Below the pieces are notes generated by a model. That model saw only the letters and a program-made list of their open reading frames with translations. It had not been told where the DNA came from and ran no database searches. From positions 1 to 64,000 of the forward strand of contig JAHBZL010000008.1 of NCBI GenBank assembly GCA_019635485.1: a stretch of 64,000 bases of DNA, given 5' to 3'. This document shows, piece by piece, positions 10,789 to 19,236 of this stretch. The stretch's first letter is position 1, and every line of letters begins with the position of its first letter. Both the position numbers and the translations under genes were made by a program. The DNA comes from Piscinibacter sp. (GTDB lineage: Bacteria > Pseudomonadota > Gammaproteobacteria > Burkholderiales > Burkholderiaceae_C).

Positions 10789-11528
10789 GGGCTCTCGGTC
10801 ATGCGGTGGCAGTAGGCCTGCAGGTGCTCGGGCAGGTCGTCCGGACACACGCCGCAGCGCCGGTTGCCCGCCAGCGCATGGTCGATGAACTTCGGGTAGG
10901 GCAGGTTCAGCGTCGCCATGATCTGCTCGAACTCGGCGAGCGTCCGGCCGCCGCCCAGGCGCGGGTTGCGGCGCTTCTCCTGGCCGATCGACGAGACGCG
11001 GCGCTCATGGTAGTCGTGCCCCGGGTAGACGAGCTGCTCGTCGGGCAGCGCGAACAGCTTGCCGGTGACGCTGCGGTACAGCTCGGCGGCGCTGCCGTTC
11101 TGGAAGTCGGTGCGGCCGCAGCCGTCGATCAGCAGCGCGTCGCCGGTGAAGACCCGCTCGCCGACGACGTAGGCGAAGTGCCCGTCCGTGTGGCCGGGTG
11201 TGTGCAGCGGCCGGATCTCGTGCCGGCCGACGCGCAGCGGCGTGCCTTCCTCGACGGCGATGTCGGCGCAGGGCAGCCGTTCGATCGCCGGCGCGGCGAT
11301 GCGGCTGCCGCAGCGCTCCTTCAGGTGCAGCGCACCGGTGATGTGGTCGGCGTGCACGTGCGTGTCCAGCGTGTAGGCGAGCTTCAGGCCGAGCGCCGCC
11401 AGCTCGGCGAGGTCGCGCTCCATGCTGTTGACGACCGGGTCGATCAGCACCGCCTCGCCCGTCTCTTCGCAGCCGAGCAGGTAGGTGTAGGTGCTGGACA
11501 GCGGTTCGAAGAGCTGGCGGAAGATCAT
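10779..11528 (-). CDS. persulfide dioxygenase-like MBL-fold hydrolase (ETHE1 family)
   Basis: A 249-residue metallo-beta-lactamase-fold protein with the metal motif THVHADH (H57, H59, D61, H62), the later PGHTDGH and TGDALLIDGCGRTDFQ blocks and YPGHDY near the end. The GCGRTDFQ segment and overall length match ETHE1/persulfide dioxygenases, which use a mononuclear iron and O2 to oxidise glutathione persulfide to sulfite, rather than glyoxalase II. A C-terminal Cys-containing tail (RRCGVCPDDL) adds a possible redox pair. No rhodanese or sulfide:quinone oxidoreductase is adjacent. The gene is followed after five bases by the channel gene transcribed the same way from 12664, so the two could share a transcript with the channel first. 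Confidence 0.85.
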   Translation of the reverse strand: MIFRQLFEPLSSTYTYLLGCEETGEAVLIDPVVNSMERDLAELAALGLKLAYTLDTHVHADHITGALHLKERCGSRIAAPAIERLPCADIAVEEGTPLRVGRHEIRPLHTPGHTDGHFAYVVGERVFTGDALLIDGCGRTDFQNGSAAELYRSVTGKLFALPDEQLVYPGHDYHERRVSSIGQEKRRNPRLGGGRTLAEFEQIMATLNLPYPKFIDHALAGNRRCGVCPDDLPEHLQAYCHRMTESPQG

Positions 11529-11533
11529 GGTGT

Positions 11534-12664
11534 TCAGCGGGACGTGGGGCCGAGGTAGCGGCGCTTCAGCGCAGCCCAGTCGCTGCCGTTGACGATGCGC
11601 AGCGTCTCGCGGCTGATCGGCTCGCGCAGCGCGCTGCCGCTGCCGACGGCGAAGGCGTAGGCCTGGTTCTCGAAGGTGCCGGGCAGCAGGCGCAGGCCGC
11701 CCCCGGTCAGCTCGCCGTTGCGGAACTGCAGGATCGGTTGGTCATAGACCACGGCGTCGGTCTCGCCCTGCTGCACCGACTGCATCGCGCTGCGCACGTC
11801 GGGGAAGGTGCTGCTGCGGATGCGTTCGTTGTCCAGGTAGCGTGCGCTGACCGTGCCGGCCACCGTGGCCACGTGGGCGCGCTTCAGGTCCTGCGGGCCC
11901 GAGATGTCGCTCTGCAGGCTGCCGACCGTCAGCGTGCTGGTCACCGCCGCGGTGAAGCCGGACACCATGATCAACGCGGCGAACATCCAGACCACCGCGA
12001 TCAGCCGCCCGGCCAATGTGACCGGGGCCTTGTCGCCGTAGCCGACGGTGGTCATCGTGACCGCCGCCCACCAGAAGCCGTTGCCCAGGCCCTGCGCCGG
12101 CGTGCCGCCGAACTGCGCCTGGTTGGGCCGCCGCTCGAGCAGCCACAGCAGGCCGCCGACCGCGAACAGCAGCGCGGCCAGGCCGAGCACCACGCTCGCG
12201 AACTGCCACGAGAACAGCCGCCCGACGATCGCCCAGCCCGCATTGATGTCCTGCTGCGGCACCGCGATCGCGAGGCCGGTCTGGTAGAACGGGTGCGTGA
12301 AGTCGAAGCGCGCCTCGCGCTCGGCCGTCATCGTCAGCGCGCCGACCGCCACGTCGACGCGACCGCCTTCCAGGCTGGGCAGCACGTCCTTGAACGGCAT
12401 CGGCACCAGCTCGTACTGGTAGCCGCGGGCCTTCGCGATGTCGGCCCACAGGTCGATGCTGATGCCGCGCCAGCTGCCGTCGGGCTCGCGGATCACGAAC
12501 GGCGGCACCTCGCTGATCGCGACCCGCAGCGGCTCCGAGGGTGCCGCGCCGGTGTCGGCCGCCGCGGCGTCCTGGGCCGCGGCCGGGTTCGACAGCGCCG
12601 CCATGCAGAGCAGCAGTGCGGCCGCCCAGCCCTTTCCTTTCCGATCGAGTGTCCTGATGTCCAT
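11534..12664 (-). CDS. GluR0-like ligand-gated potassium channel
   Basis: A 376-residue protein with the layout of prokaryotic glutamate-receptor channels: signal peptide (1-30), first half of a type 2 periplasmic binding domain (about 46-142, beginning LRVAISEVPPFV), TM1 (about 155-177), a pore loop with the K+-selectivity sequence TTVGYGD at 205-211, TM2 (about 218-240), then the second half of the binding domain (about 255-370). Arg116 in the TAERE block is where amino-acid-binding relatives hold the ligand alpha-carboxylate, so an amino acid is a plausible ligand. There is no third helix, as expected for GluR0. The best reading is a tetrameric inner-membrane K+ channel opened by a periplasmic solute. 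Ligand and physiological role are unknown. Confidence 0.87.
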   Translation of the reverse strand: MDIRTLDRKGKGWAAALLLCMAALSNPAAAQDAAAADTGAAPSEPLRVAISEVPPFVIREPDGSWRGISIDLWADIAKARGYQYELVPMPFKDVLPSLEGGRVDVAVGALTMTAEREARFDFTHPFYQTGLAIAVPQQDINAGWAIVGRLFSWQFASVVLGLAALLFAVGGLLWLLERRPNQAQFGGTPAQGLGNGFWWAAVTMTTVGYGDKAPVTLAGRLIAVVWMFAALIMVSGFTAAVTSTLTVGSLQSDISGPQDLKRAHVATVAGTVSARYLDNERIRSSTFPDVRSAMQSVQQGETDAVVYDQPILQFRNGELTGGGLRLLPGTFENQAYAFAVGSGSALREPISRETLRIVNGSDWAALKRRYLGPTSR

Positions 12665-12709
12665 CGGCCGAGGGTAACAAGGACGGGACCGCGAGCCAAC
12701 CCGCGGGCG

Positions 12710-13488
12710 TCAGTTCTTCAGCCGGTAGCCGGTGCGGAAGATCCAGCTCACGATGCCCATGCAGACGCACAGCAGCAGCAGCGTGGCCGCCAGGCTCCAG
12801 CCCACGCCGACGTCGGCGCGGCCGATGAAGGCCCAGCGGAAGCCGTCGACGAGGTAGACGACGGGGTTGAACAGCGTCACCGTGCGCCAGAACGGCGGCA
12901 GCATCTCGATCGAGTAGAACGCGCCGCCGAGGAAGGTCAGCGGCGTGATCACCAGCGTCGGGATGATCTGCAGCTGCTCGAAGCCCTTGGCCCAGATGCC
13001 GATGATGAAGCCGAACAGGCTGAAGGTCAGCGCGGTCAGCACCAGGAAGCCCAGCATCCAGACCGGATGCTCGATGTGCAGCCGCACGAACAGGCTCGCG
13101 GTCGCCAGCGTCACGACGCCGATCGCGATCGACTTGGAGGCGGCCGCGCCGACGTACGCGAGCACGATCTCGAACGGCGAGACCGGCGCCGACAGCAACT
13201 CGTAGACGGTGCCGACGAAGCGCGGGAAGTAGATCCCGAACGATGCGTTCGACAGGCTCTGCGTCAGCAGCGACAGCATCACCAGCCCGGGCACGATGTA
13301 GGCACCGTAGTCGACGCCGCCCATCTGCGGAATGCGCGAGCCGATCGCCGAGCCGAACACGATGAAGTACAGCGAGGTCGTGATGACCGGCGCGACCAGG
13401 CTCTGGCCGACGGTGCGGAAGAAGCGCGCCATCTCGAAGCGGTAGATCGCCAGCACCGCGTGGCGGTTGAAGCGCGGCACGCCGGCGC

Positions 13489-13492
<4 letters not shown>
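12710..13492 (-). CDS. ABC-2 type export permease
   Basis: A 260-residue membrane protein with about six helices and the ABC-2 family signature in the second half ([35 protein letters not shown]). The ATG at 13492 overlaps the stop of the ATPase gene by four bases (ATGA), so the pair is translationally coupled. The permease resembles the YadH/NodJ group, small exporters that work as dimers with one ATPase of the YadG/NodI type. Substrate cannot be told from sequence; drugs, polysaccharide or lipid precursors are all possible. It lies downstream of its ATPase, as in E. coli yadGH. Confidence 0.87.
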
Positions 13493-14469
<977 letters not shown>

Positions 14470-14598
14470 CGGAGCCGCGAGTGTGTCACGCCCGGGCCGC
14501 GGCCGCAGGGACCGGCACAGTGGCCCGTCGGCGCGGCCACCGGCTGTGTCTGGCGGATCGCACGACAGGCGTTACCCTAGCGGTGGGAGGTGGGCATC

Positions 14599-15219
14599 GT
14601 GAGACTGCTGGGAAAGTCGACGTCGATCAACGTGCGCAAGGTGCTGTGGCTGTGCGCCGAACTCGGGCAGCCGGTCGAGCACGAGGAGTGGGGCCTCGGG
14701 CATCGCTCGACCAGCGAGCCCGGCTTCCTCGCGCTCAACCCGAACGCGCTGGTGCCGGTGCTGGTCGATGGCGACACGGTGCTGTGGGAGTCCAACACCA
14801 TCTGCCGCTACCTGGCCGGCAGGGCCGGGCGCACCGACCTGCTGCCCGCCGCGCCGGCGGCGCGCGCGCGGGTCGAGCAGTGGATGGACTGGCAGGCGAC
14901 CGAGCTGAACAACGCCTGGCGCTACGCCTTCATGGCGATCGTGCGCCGGCACCCGGAGTACCAGGACCGGGCCGCGCTGGGCGCCGGCATCGACGCCTGG
15001 AACCGCGCCATGACCATCCTCGACGGGCAGCTCGAGCGGACCGGCGCGCACGTGGCCGGGGCCGACTTCACGCTGGCCGACATCGTGCTCGGCCTGTCGG
15101 CCAACCGCTGGCGCATGACGCTGCTGGTGCGGCCCGCGCTGCCGGCCGTCGACGCCTGGTTCGAGCGCCTGTCCGGCCGGCCCGGGTTCGCGCAGCACTG
15201 CCGCAACGGCACGCCCTGA
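14599..15219 (+). CDS. glutathione S-transferase family protein
   Basis: A 206-residue GST. The N-terminal thioredoxin-like domain has the S-x-N-V-R-K catalytic-type segment (STSINVRKV), the cis-Pro block LVPVL and the WESNTICRYL glutathione-binding turn; the helical C-terminal domain follows. Cytosolic GSTs of this class conjugate glutathione to electrophiles or act as glutathione-dependent lyases or isomerases. I chose the GTG at 14599 because GGGAGG at 14585-14590 sits eight bases upstream. The GTG at 14590 overlaps that site and is less likely. The C-terminus ends 18 bases from the convergent creD stop. Substrate is unknown. Confidence 0.85.
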   Translation: MRLLGKSTSINVRKVLWLCAELGQPVEHEEWGLGHRSTSEPGFLALNPNALVPVLVDGDTVLWESNTICRYLAGRAGRTDLLPAAPAARARVEQWMDWQATELNNAWRYAFMAIVRRHPEYQDRAALGAGIDAWNRAMTILDGQLERTGAHVAGADFTLADIVLGLSANRWRMTLLVRPALPAVDAWFERLSGRPGFAQHCRNGTP

Positions 15220-15237
15220 CAGGCAGCCTCGGAAGCC

Positions 15238-16662
15238 TCAGAGCGGCAGCTCGGCCTGCGGTGTGCCGCCGCGCGTGCCCGCCTGCGCGCGCCAGCGGGC
15301 GGCCAGCGCATACCAGTCGATCCGGCGTGTCGCGACCATCACCGCCGCGAGCACCGCGAACAGCAGCATCGAGCCCAGCAGCAGCGCGGACTGCTCGCTG
15401 CGCAGCAGCAGGTAGAGCAGCCCGTACAAGGCCGCCATGCCCGCGCCGAAGGCGGCACCCGCGCGCCAGCCCTGCAGCACGTGTGTCGCGTAGTAGGTCA
15501 GCAGCAGCGTGCAGGCGAGCGAGGCGACCGCATAGGCCGGGCCGAAGGCGAGGTGTTCCGCCAGGCTGACGAGCAGCAGGAAGAACAGCGCCAGCGCGCT
15601 GCCGACCAGCGCATATTGCACCGGGTGCACGCGCAGCGCGCGCAGCACCTCCACCAGGCCGACGGCGACGAAGCTCAGCACGATGAACAGCAGGCCGTAC
15701 TTGGTCGCGCGGTCGCTCAGCACGTAGCCGCTGACCGGGTCGATGAAGGCGACGCCGAACTGCTCCACACAGGCCGCCGGCGCCTGCGGGCTTCCGAACG
15801 TGCCTGCGGATGTGCCCTCCGGCGCGCACAGCGCGTGGCCCTCCAGGACCTGCGGGCCGGCGCGGCTGGCCAGCGCGCTGACGCGCCACTCGGCCTCGAA
15901 GCCGTCCGGGCCGACCTCGCGCCGGGCCGGCAGGAAGAGGCCGTTGAACGACGGATGCGGCCAGTCCGACGCGAGGCGGAACCGCGCCTGCTCGCCGACC
16001 GGCGCGAAGGCCAGGCCCTCGCTGCCGATCAGCTCCAGCACCACCCGCGCCTGCAGCGCCGCGGCGGGGTCGAAGGGGCGGGCAGCCGGCCAGTCGGCCT
16101 GGAATCCGCGCGGCACGCCGGTCGCGGGCGTGCCCGGGCGCACCGTCAACGGCGTGCCGTCCAGCGCCACCGCCGCGCTGCGCAGGCCGCGTGCGTCGGT
16201 CACGCCGACCCACAGCAGCGGCGTGCCGCATCGCTGATCGACCCCGGCGCGCGGCGCGGGCGGCTGCAGCGCGTGCAGGTCGGCCCAGTCGGCCGCGAGC
16301 GTGGCCTGCATCGCATAACCGTTGACACGGAAGATGCCGCGGTAGCGCGGTTCGATCTGCGCCCGCGCGTCGAGCGCCAGGTTCGTCGGCACCGCGGCCA
16401 GCACGATCTCGCGCTGCTGCTCCACCCAGCGGCGCTCCTTGCCCTCGCCCTGTTCCTCGCGCCACTGCTCGGTGCACTGGCGGCGCAGCAGCGGGCCGAC
16501 CAGGGTCTGCCCGCCGGCCAGGCTGGCGGCGACGCTGCGCTGCGCCTCGTGCAGCCGGCCTTCCCGCTCGGCGACGATGTCGCGCACGCTGGCGAGCGCC
16601 CACAGCAGCCCCAGCAGGACCAGGGCCAGGGACAATCCCTTGGCGATGAGCGGATGGCGCAT
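15238..16662 (-). CDS. creD: inner membrane protein CreD
   Basis: A 474-residue CreD-family membrane protein: short cytoplasmic start, one N-terminal helix (LSLALVLLGLLWALAS), a periplasmic domain of about 270 residues, then five or six closely spaced helices to the C-terminus. Family blocks such as FIVLSFVAVGLVEVL and HPVQYALVGSALALFFLLL are clear. CreD is a target of the CreBC carbon-source/envelope stress system in enterobacteria and affects envelope integrity and beta-lactam response; the mechanism is unknown. No creBC genes are in the window. The ATG at 16662 has GGGAGAAAG just upstream. A much longer open frame in the same phase extends past it but has no membrane or domain features. 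Confidence 0.88.
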   Translation of the reverse strand: MRHPLIAKGLSLALVLLGLLWALASVRDIVAEREGRLHEAQRSVAASLAGGQTLVGPLLRRQCTEQWREEQGEGKERRWVEQQREIVLAAVPTNLALDARAQIEPRYRGIFRVNGYAMQATLAADWADLHALQPPAPRAGVDQRCGTPLLWVGVTDARGLRSAAVALDGTPLTVRPGTPATGVPRGFQADWPAARPFDPAAALQARVVLELIGSEGLAFAPVGEQARFRLASDWPHPSFNGLFLPARREVGPDGFEAEWRVSALASRAGPQVLEGHALCAPEGTSAGTFGSPQAPAACVEQFGVAFIDPVSGYVLSDRATKYGLLFIVLSFVAVGLVEVLRALRVHPVQYALVGSALALFFLLLVSLAEHLAFGPAYAVASLACTLLLTYYATHVLQGWRAGAAFGAGMAALYGLLYLLLRSEQSALLLGSMLLFAVLAAVMVATRRIDWYALAARWRAQAGTRGGTPQAELPL

Positions 16663-16807
16663 GACTTTCTCCCTCGCGGCGTCTTCGATCCGGCCACTCT
16701 GCGGGCTGCCTGCGAAGGGGGCGTGAAGTGCGTGAAGCCTGTGCGAAGGCCGGCCGGCGGCCGCACTGCGGGAACTCGCGGGCCGGCCCGGCACTCCCAG
16801 CGCCACG

Positions 16808-17227
16808 ATGTCGACCAAGGAAGGGCAAGCGGTGAAACTGGCGATCTGGATCGTGACCGGGGTGCTGGCGCTGTTGTGGACGCTGGGCGCCTGGGCGCTG
16901 GCCGCGCTGTTCGGCTGGGTGGCCGGGCAGGCGACGCCGGGGGATCCGGTCGAGCTGGCCCGCGTGCTGACGTCCTGGCCGATCCCCGCCTGGGTCACGG
17001 CCTGGATCGACCCGGCCGCGCTGCATGCGGCGCTGGCCGGCATCGTCTGGGCCGTCGAGGAACTGCAGCGCGGCTGGCCCTGGGTCAGCGCGGCGCTGGC
17101 CTGGCTGGTGCCGGCCGTCTGGGTGGCCTGGGGCTGCGGGCTGGTGATGCTGCTGGTGCTCGCGGCCTTCGCCCAGTGGCTGGCCGGCCTGCTGCGCAGC
17201 GCGCCGCCGGCCGCCGCGGCGGCCTGA
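16808..17227 (+). CDS. small membrane protein of unknown function
   Basis: A 139-residue protein with an N-terminal helix (LAIWIVTGVLALLWTLGAWALAALFG), an amphipathic, Trp-rich middle (about 55-90) and a C-terminal helix (LVPAVWVAWGCGLVMLLVLAAFA), ending in an Ala run. I do not recognise the family. Two helices with both ends probably on the same side suggest a small inner-membrane protein. It is divergent from creD across 145 bases, which could mean common control, but no functional link is shown. The stop codon (17225-17227) is the first three bases of the large palindromic element that follows. Confidence 0.65.
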   Translation: MSTKEGQAVKLAIWIVTGVLALLWTLGAWALAALFGWVAGQATPGDPVELARVLTSWPIPAWVTAWIDPAALHAALAGIVWAVEELQRGWPWVSAALAWLVPAVWVAWGCGLVMLLVLAAFAQWLAGLLRSAPPAAAAA

Positions 17228-17388
17228 GAAGCTGTGAACAAACCCACCACGCCCGCTCGTCCCGCCAGAACGCGGCCACTCGTCGTTGCAAATGCTCGCC
17301 ATAGCACGAACTATGGCTGTGCTTTGCGCCTAGATTGCCCGCGTTCTGTCGGTCCGCTCGGGCGCGCCGGGTTCATTCACAGCTTCTG
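17225..17388. repeat. 164-bp imperfect palindromic element (MITE-like or long hairpin)
   Basis: The left arm from 17225 (TGAGAAGCTGTGAA) and the right arm ending at 17388 (TTCACAGCTTCTGA) are inverted copies. Pairing continues inward with AACCC/GGGTT, CGCCCG/CGGGCG-like and CAGAACGCGG/CCGCGTTCTG to the centre CCATAGCACGAACTATGG at 17299-17316. The unit contains no gene. Symmetry over its whole length resembles a non-autonomous insertion element or repetitive extragenic palindrome; it could also terminate transcription from both flanking genes. No target-site duplication is obvious. Its AT-richer centre differs from the surrounding sequence. Confidence 0.75.
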
Positions 17389-17401
17389 AGCCCGGCAGGC
17401 G

Positions 17402-18112
17402 TCAGGAGAAGATCGCCGCCAGGTCGACCTCCTCGGTCGCCGGCTCGAGTTTCATGCTGCTCTCGATGTGTTCCAGGTGCTCGAGCATCAGGCGCTCGGC
17501 GCGCGGTGCATCGCGCCTGGCGATCGCCTCGATGATCTGCGAGTGCTCGTCGGCGCGGCAGCTGGTGGTCGTCGGCGCGTCGTAGAGGAAGATCATCAGG
17601 CAGGTCAGCACCGACAGTTCGCGCATGCTGCGCGCCAGCGCCGAGTTGCCGGCCAGTTCGGCCGCCAGCGAGTGGAACTCGCCCGACAGGCGGATCACCG
17701 CGCGCTTGTCGTCGCGCCGGCGCGCGTCCATCTCGAGTTCCTGGTGCTGGCGCAGGCGGGCCAGCTTCTCGGGCGTCAGCGTCTCGATCAGGCGCCGGAT
17801 CACGGCCGGCTCGATCAGGCGCCGTGCCTCGAACACGTCCAGCGCCTGTTCGATGGTCGGCTTGGCGACGTAGGCGCCGCGCTGCGGGAAAAGCTCCACC
17901 ACCTGCTCGTGCGCCAGGCGCGCCAGCACCTCGCGGATGCGCGCGCGGCTGACGTCGAAGATCTCCGCCAGTCGTTCTTCCACCAGCTTGGTGCCCGGGT
18001 GCAGGCGGTGCTCGAGGATCGCGACGAAGATCTTCTCGTAGATCTCGTCGTGCGTGTTCTCGCGTTCGAGGCGGGCTTGCGAGGCGGACTTGCGCGCGCT
18101 GCGGGTCGGCAT
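17402..18112 (-). CDS. GntR family regulator, FCD subfamily
   Basis: A 236-residue regulator: winged helix-turn-helix (about 20-85, with VEERLAEIFDVSRARIREVLARLAHEQVVE) followed by an all-helical FCD ligand-binding domain (about 95-220). The FCD metal/ligand positions (E.R..IEP, the H in EFHSLAAE, and H in LEHLEHIE) are present, so it probably senses a small carboxylate through a bound metal. The start at 18112 (MPTRSARKS) was chosen over a longer frame because the upstream stretch is not HTH-like. It reads away from the catabolic cluster that begins at 18262 and is the likely regulator of it through the TGTYRACA sites at 19017-19189. Confidence 0.88.
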   Translation of the reverse strand: MPTRSARKSASQARLERENTHDEIYEKIFVAILEHRLHPGTKLVEERLAEIFDVSRARIREVLARLAHEQVVELFPQRGAYVAKPTIEQALDVFEARRLIEPAVIRRLIETLTPEKLARLRQHQELEMDARRRDDKRAVIRLSGEFHSLAAELAGNSALARSMRELSVLTCLMIFLYDAPTTTSCRADEHSQIIEAIARRDAPRAERLMLEHLEHIESSMKLEPATEEVDLAAIFS

Positions 18113-18261
18113 GTCGGGTTGGAGCGTGGCCAGCGGGTCGGGCGGGCGGCCATGCGTGCGAGGGAGGCGATGCGCACAGCCGATATGTCGCGCGATTGTA
18201 GGCAGCGCTGGCGACAGGCTACCGAGCGCCTCCAGTGCGTGGTCGTCGGCGTCGCGGTCCA

Positions 18262-18987
18262 TCAACGCCACCCGAACAGTTCGCCCCAGCCGCGCACCTG
18301 CGCCGGGTCGGCGCCGGCGGCGCGCAGCTGGCCCCAGACCGTGGTGCTGACGGTGTCCAGCAGCGGAATGCCCAGCTCGCGCTCGACCGTCTCGGCCAGC
18401 GGCGCGGCGCGCAGGTTGGTGCAGAAGGTGGTGATCGCCTCCGGGCGCGCGTCCGCGACTTCGTGCATCAGTTCCAGCAGCCGCTGCGGCTCGACCAGTG
18501 CGAAGTCGTGGTTGACGCGGATGCCCAGGTGCCGTTCCGCCACCACCTCGATGCCCAGGGCGCGGTAGTTCGCGACGATGCGTTGCTGCACGTCGCCGGT
18601 GTAGGGCGTGACCAGCGCGAGGCGCTGGACCCCGCGCAGCGCCAGCAGTTCGTTCAGCGCCAGCACCGCGGTGGTGGCGCGGATGCCGGTGCGCTCGGCG
18701 ATGCGCTCGACGAGACGGCGGTCGGCGTCGAAGCCCAGCCAGCCGGAGGACGTGCCGCTCCAGCCGATCACGTCGACCTTCGCGTCGGCCAGCAGCTCGG
18801 CGGCCGCCAGGATCTTGCTGTCGTCGAACTGGCCGAGCGCCTGGTCGGTCAGCGCGATCTCGGTGACCCGGAAACGCGCGAAATGGGCGCTGCAGCCGGG
18901 CACGGCCGCCGCGAGCGCGCTGGTCAGCGGCTCGAGCGCGGTGTTGGAGGAGGGCGTCAGCACGCCCAGGCGCAGCGGGGTGTTCAT
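18262..18987 (-). CDS. AMDase/maleate isomerase-like Asp/Glu racemase-superfamily enzyme
   Basis: A 241-residue protein starting MNTPLRLGVLTPSSNT, the typical opening of the maleate isomerase / arylmalonate decarboxylase branch of the Asp/Glu racemase superfamily. Two-domain racemase-fold enzymes normally carry one cysteine in each half. Here the first position is glycine (WSGTSSG, Gly78) and only the second is cysteine (Cys189 in TTFCTNLR). That single-Cys pattern is the one known from arylmalonate decarboxylase, whereas maleate isomerase and racemases have two. A decarboxylase or isomerase acting on a small dicarboxylate is likely; which one is inference. The gene is divergent from the dihydropyrimidinase-like gene and shares its control region. 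Confidence 0.75.
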   Translation of the reverse strand: MNTPLRLGVLTPSSNTALEPLTSALAAAVPGCSAHFARFRVTEIALTDQALGQFDDSKILAAAELLADAKVDVIGWSGTSSGWLGFDADRRLVERIAERTGIRATTAVLALNELLALRGVQRLALVTPYTGDVQQRIVANYRALGIEVVAERHLGIRVNHDFALVEPQRLLELMHEVADARPEAITTFCTNLRAAPLAETVERELGIPLLDTVSTTVWGQLRAAGADPAQVRGWGELFGWR

Positions 18988-19016
18988 GGTGTGATCATGC
19001 CTGCTTTCGTCAAAAC

Positions 19017-19189
19017 TGTCGACATTAGTGTTAACACTATGTGCGATTCCGCTTCTGTCGACGATGATGTTGACAACGCAAACGACGGCGCCTCCCAGGA
19101 GTGGCCCGATGTTTGCAAACCTCTCGGCCGTCAGGGCCGCCATGCACCGGGAACGAGCGAAGACGATGAAGTCAGCACTGTTGTCGACA
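19017..19189. promoter_or_regulatory. cluster of five TGTYRACA-like operator octamers
   Basis: The 249-base divergent spacer holds TGTCGACA (19017-19024), TGTTAACA (19029-19036, centre of the perfect 14-mer TAGTGTTAACACTA at 19026-19039), TGTCGACG (19056-19063), TGTTGACA (19068-19075) and TGTCGACA (19182-19189, inside the longer imperfect palindrome 19177-19194). Palindromic octamers of this kind, with GT and AC half-sites, suit the GntR/FCD dimer encoded at 17402-18112. Four of them sit within 60 bases next to the leftward gene; the fifth is close to the rightward gene. Binding is inferred. Confidence 0.6.
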
Positions 19190-19236
19190 CAAGTGACGGC
19201 ACTCATGCGCACAAGCGGTGCGCCGGAGGTCCGGCG

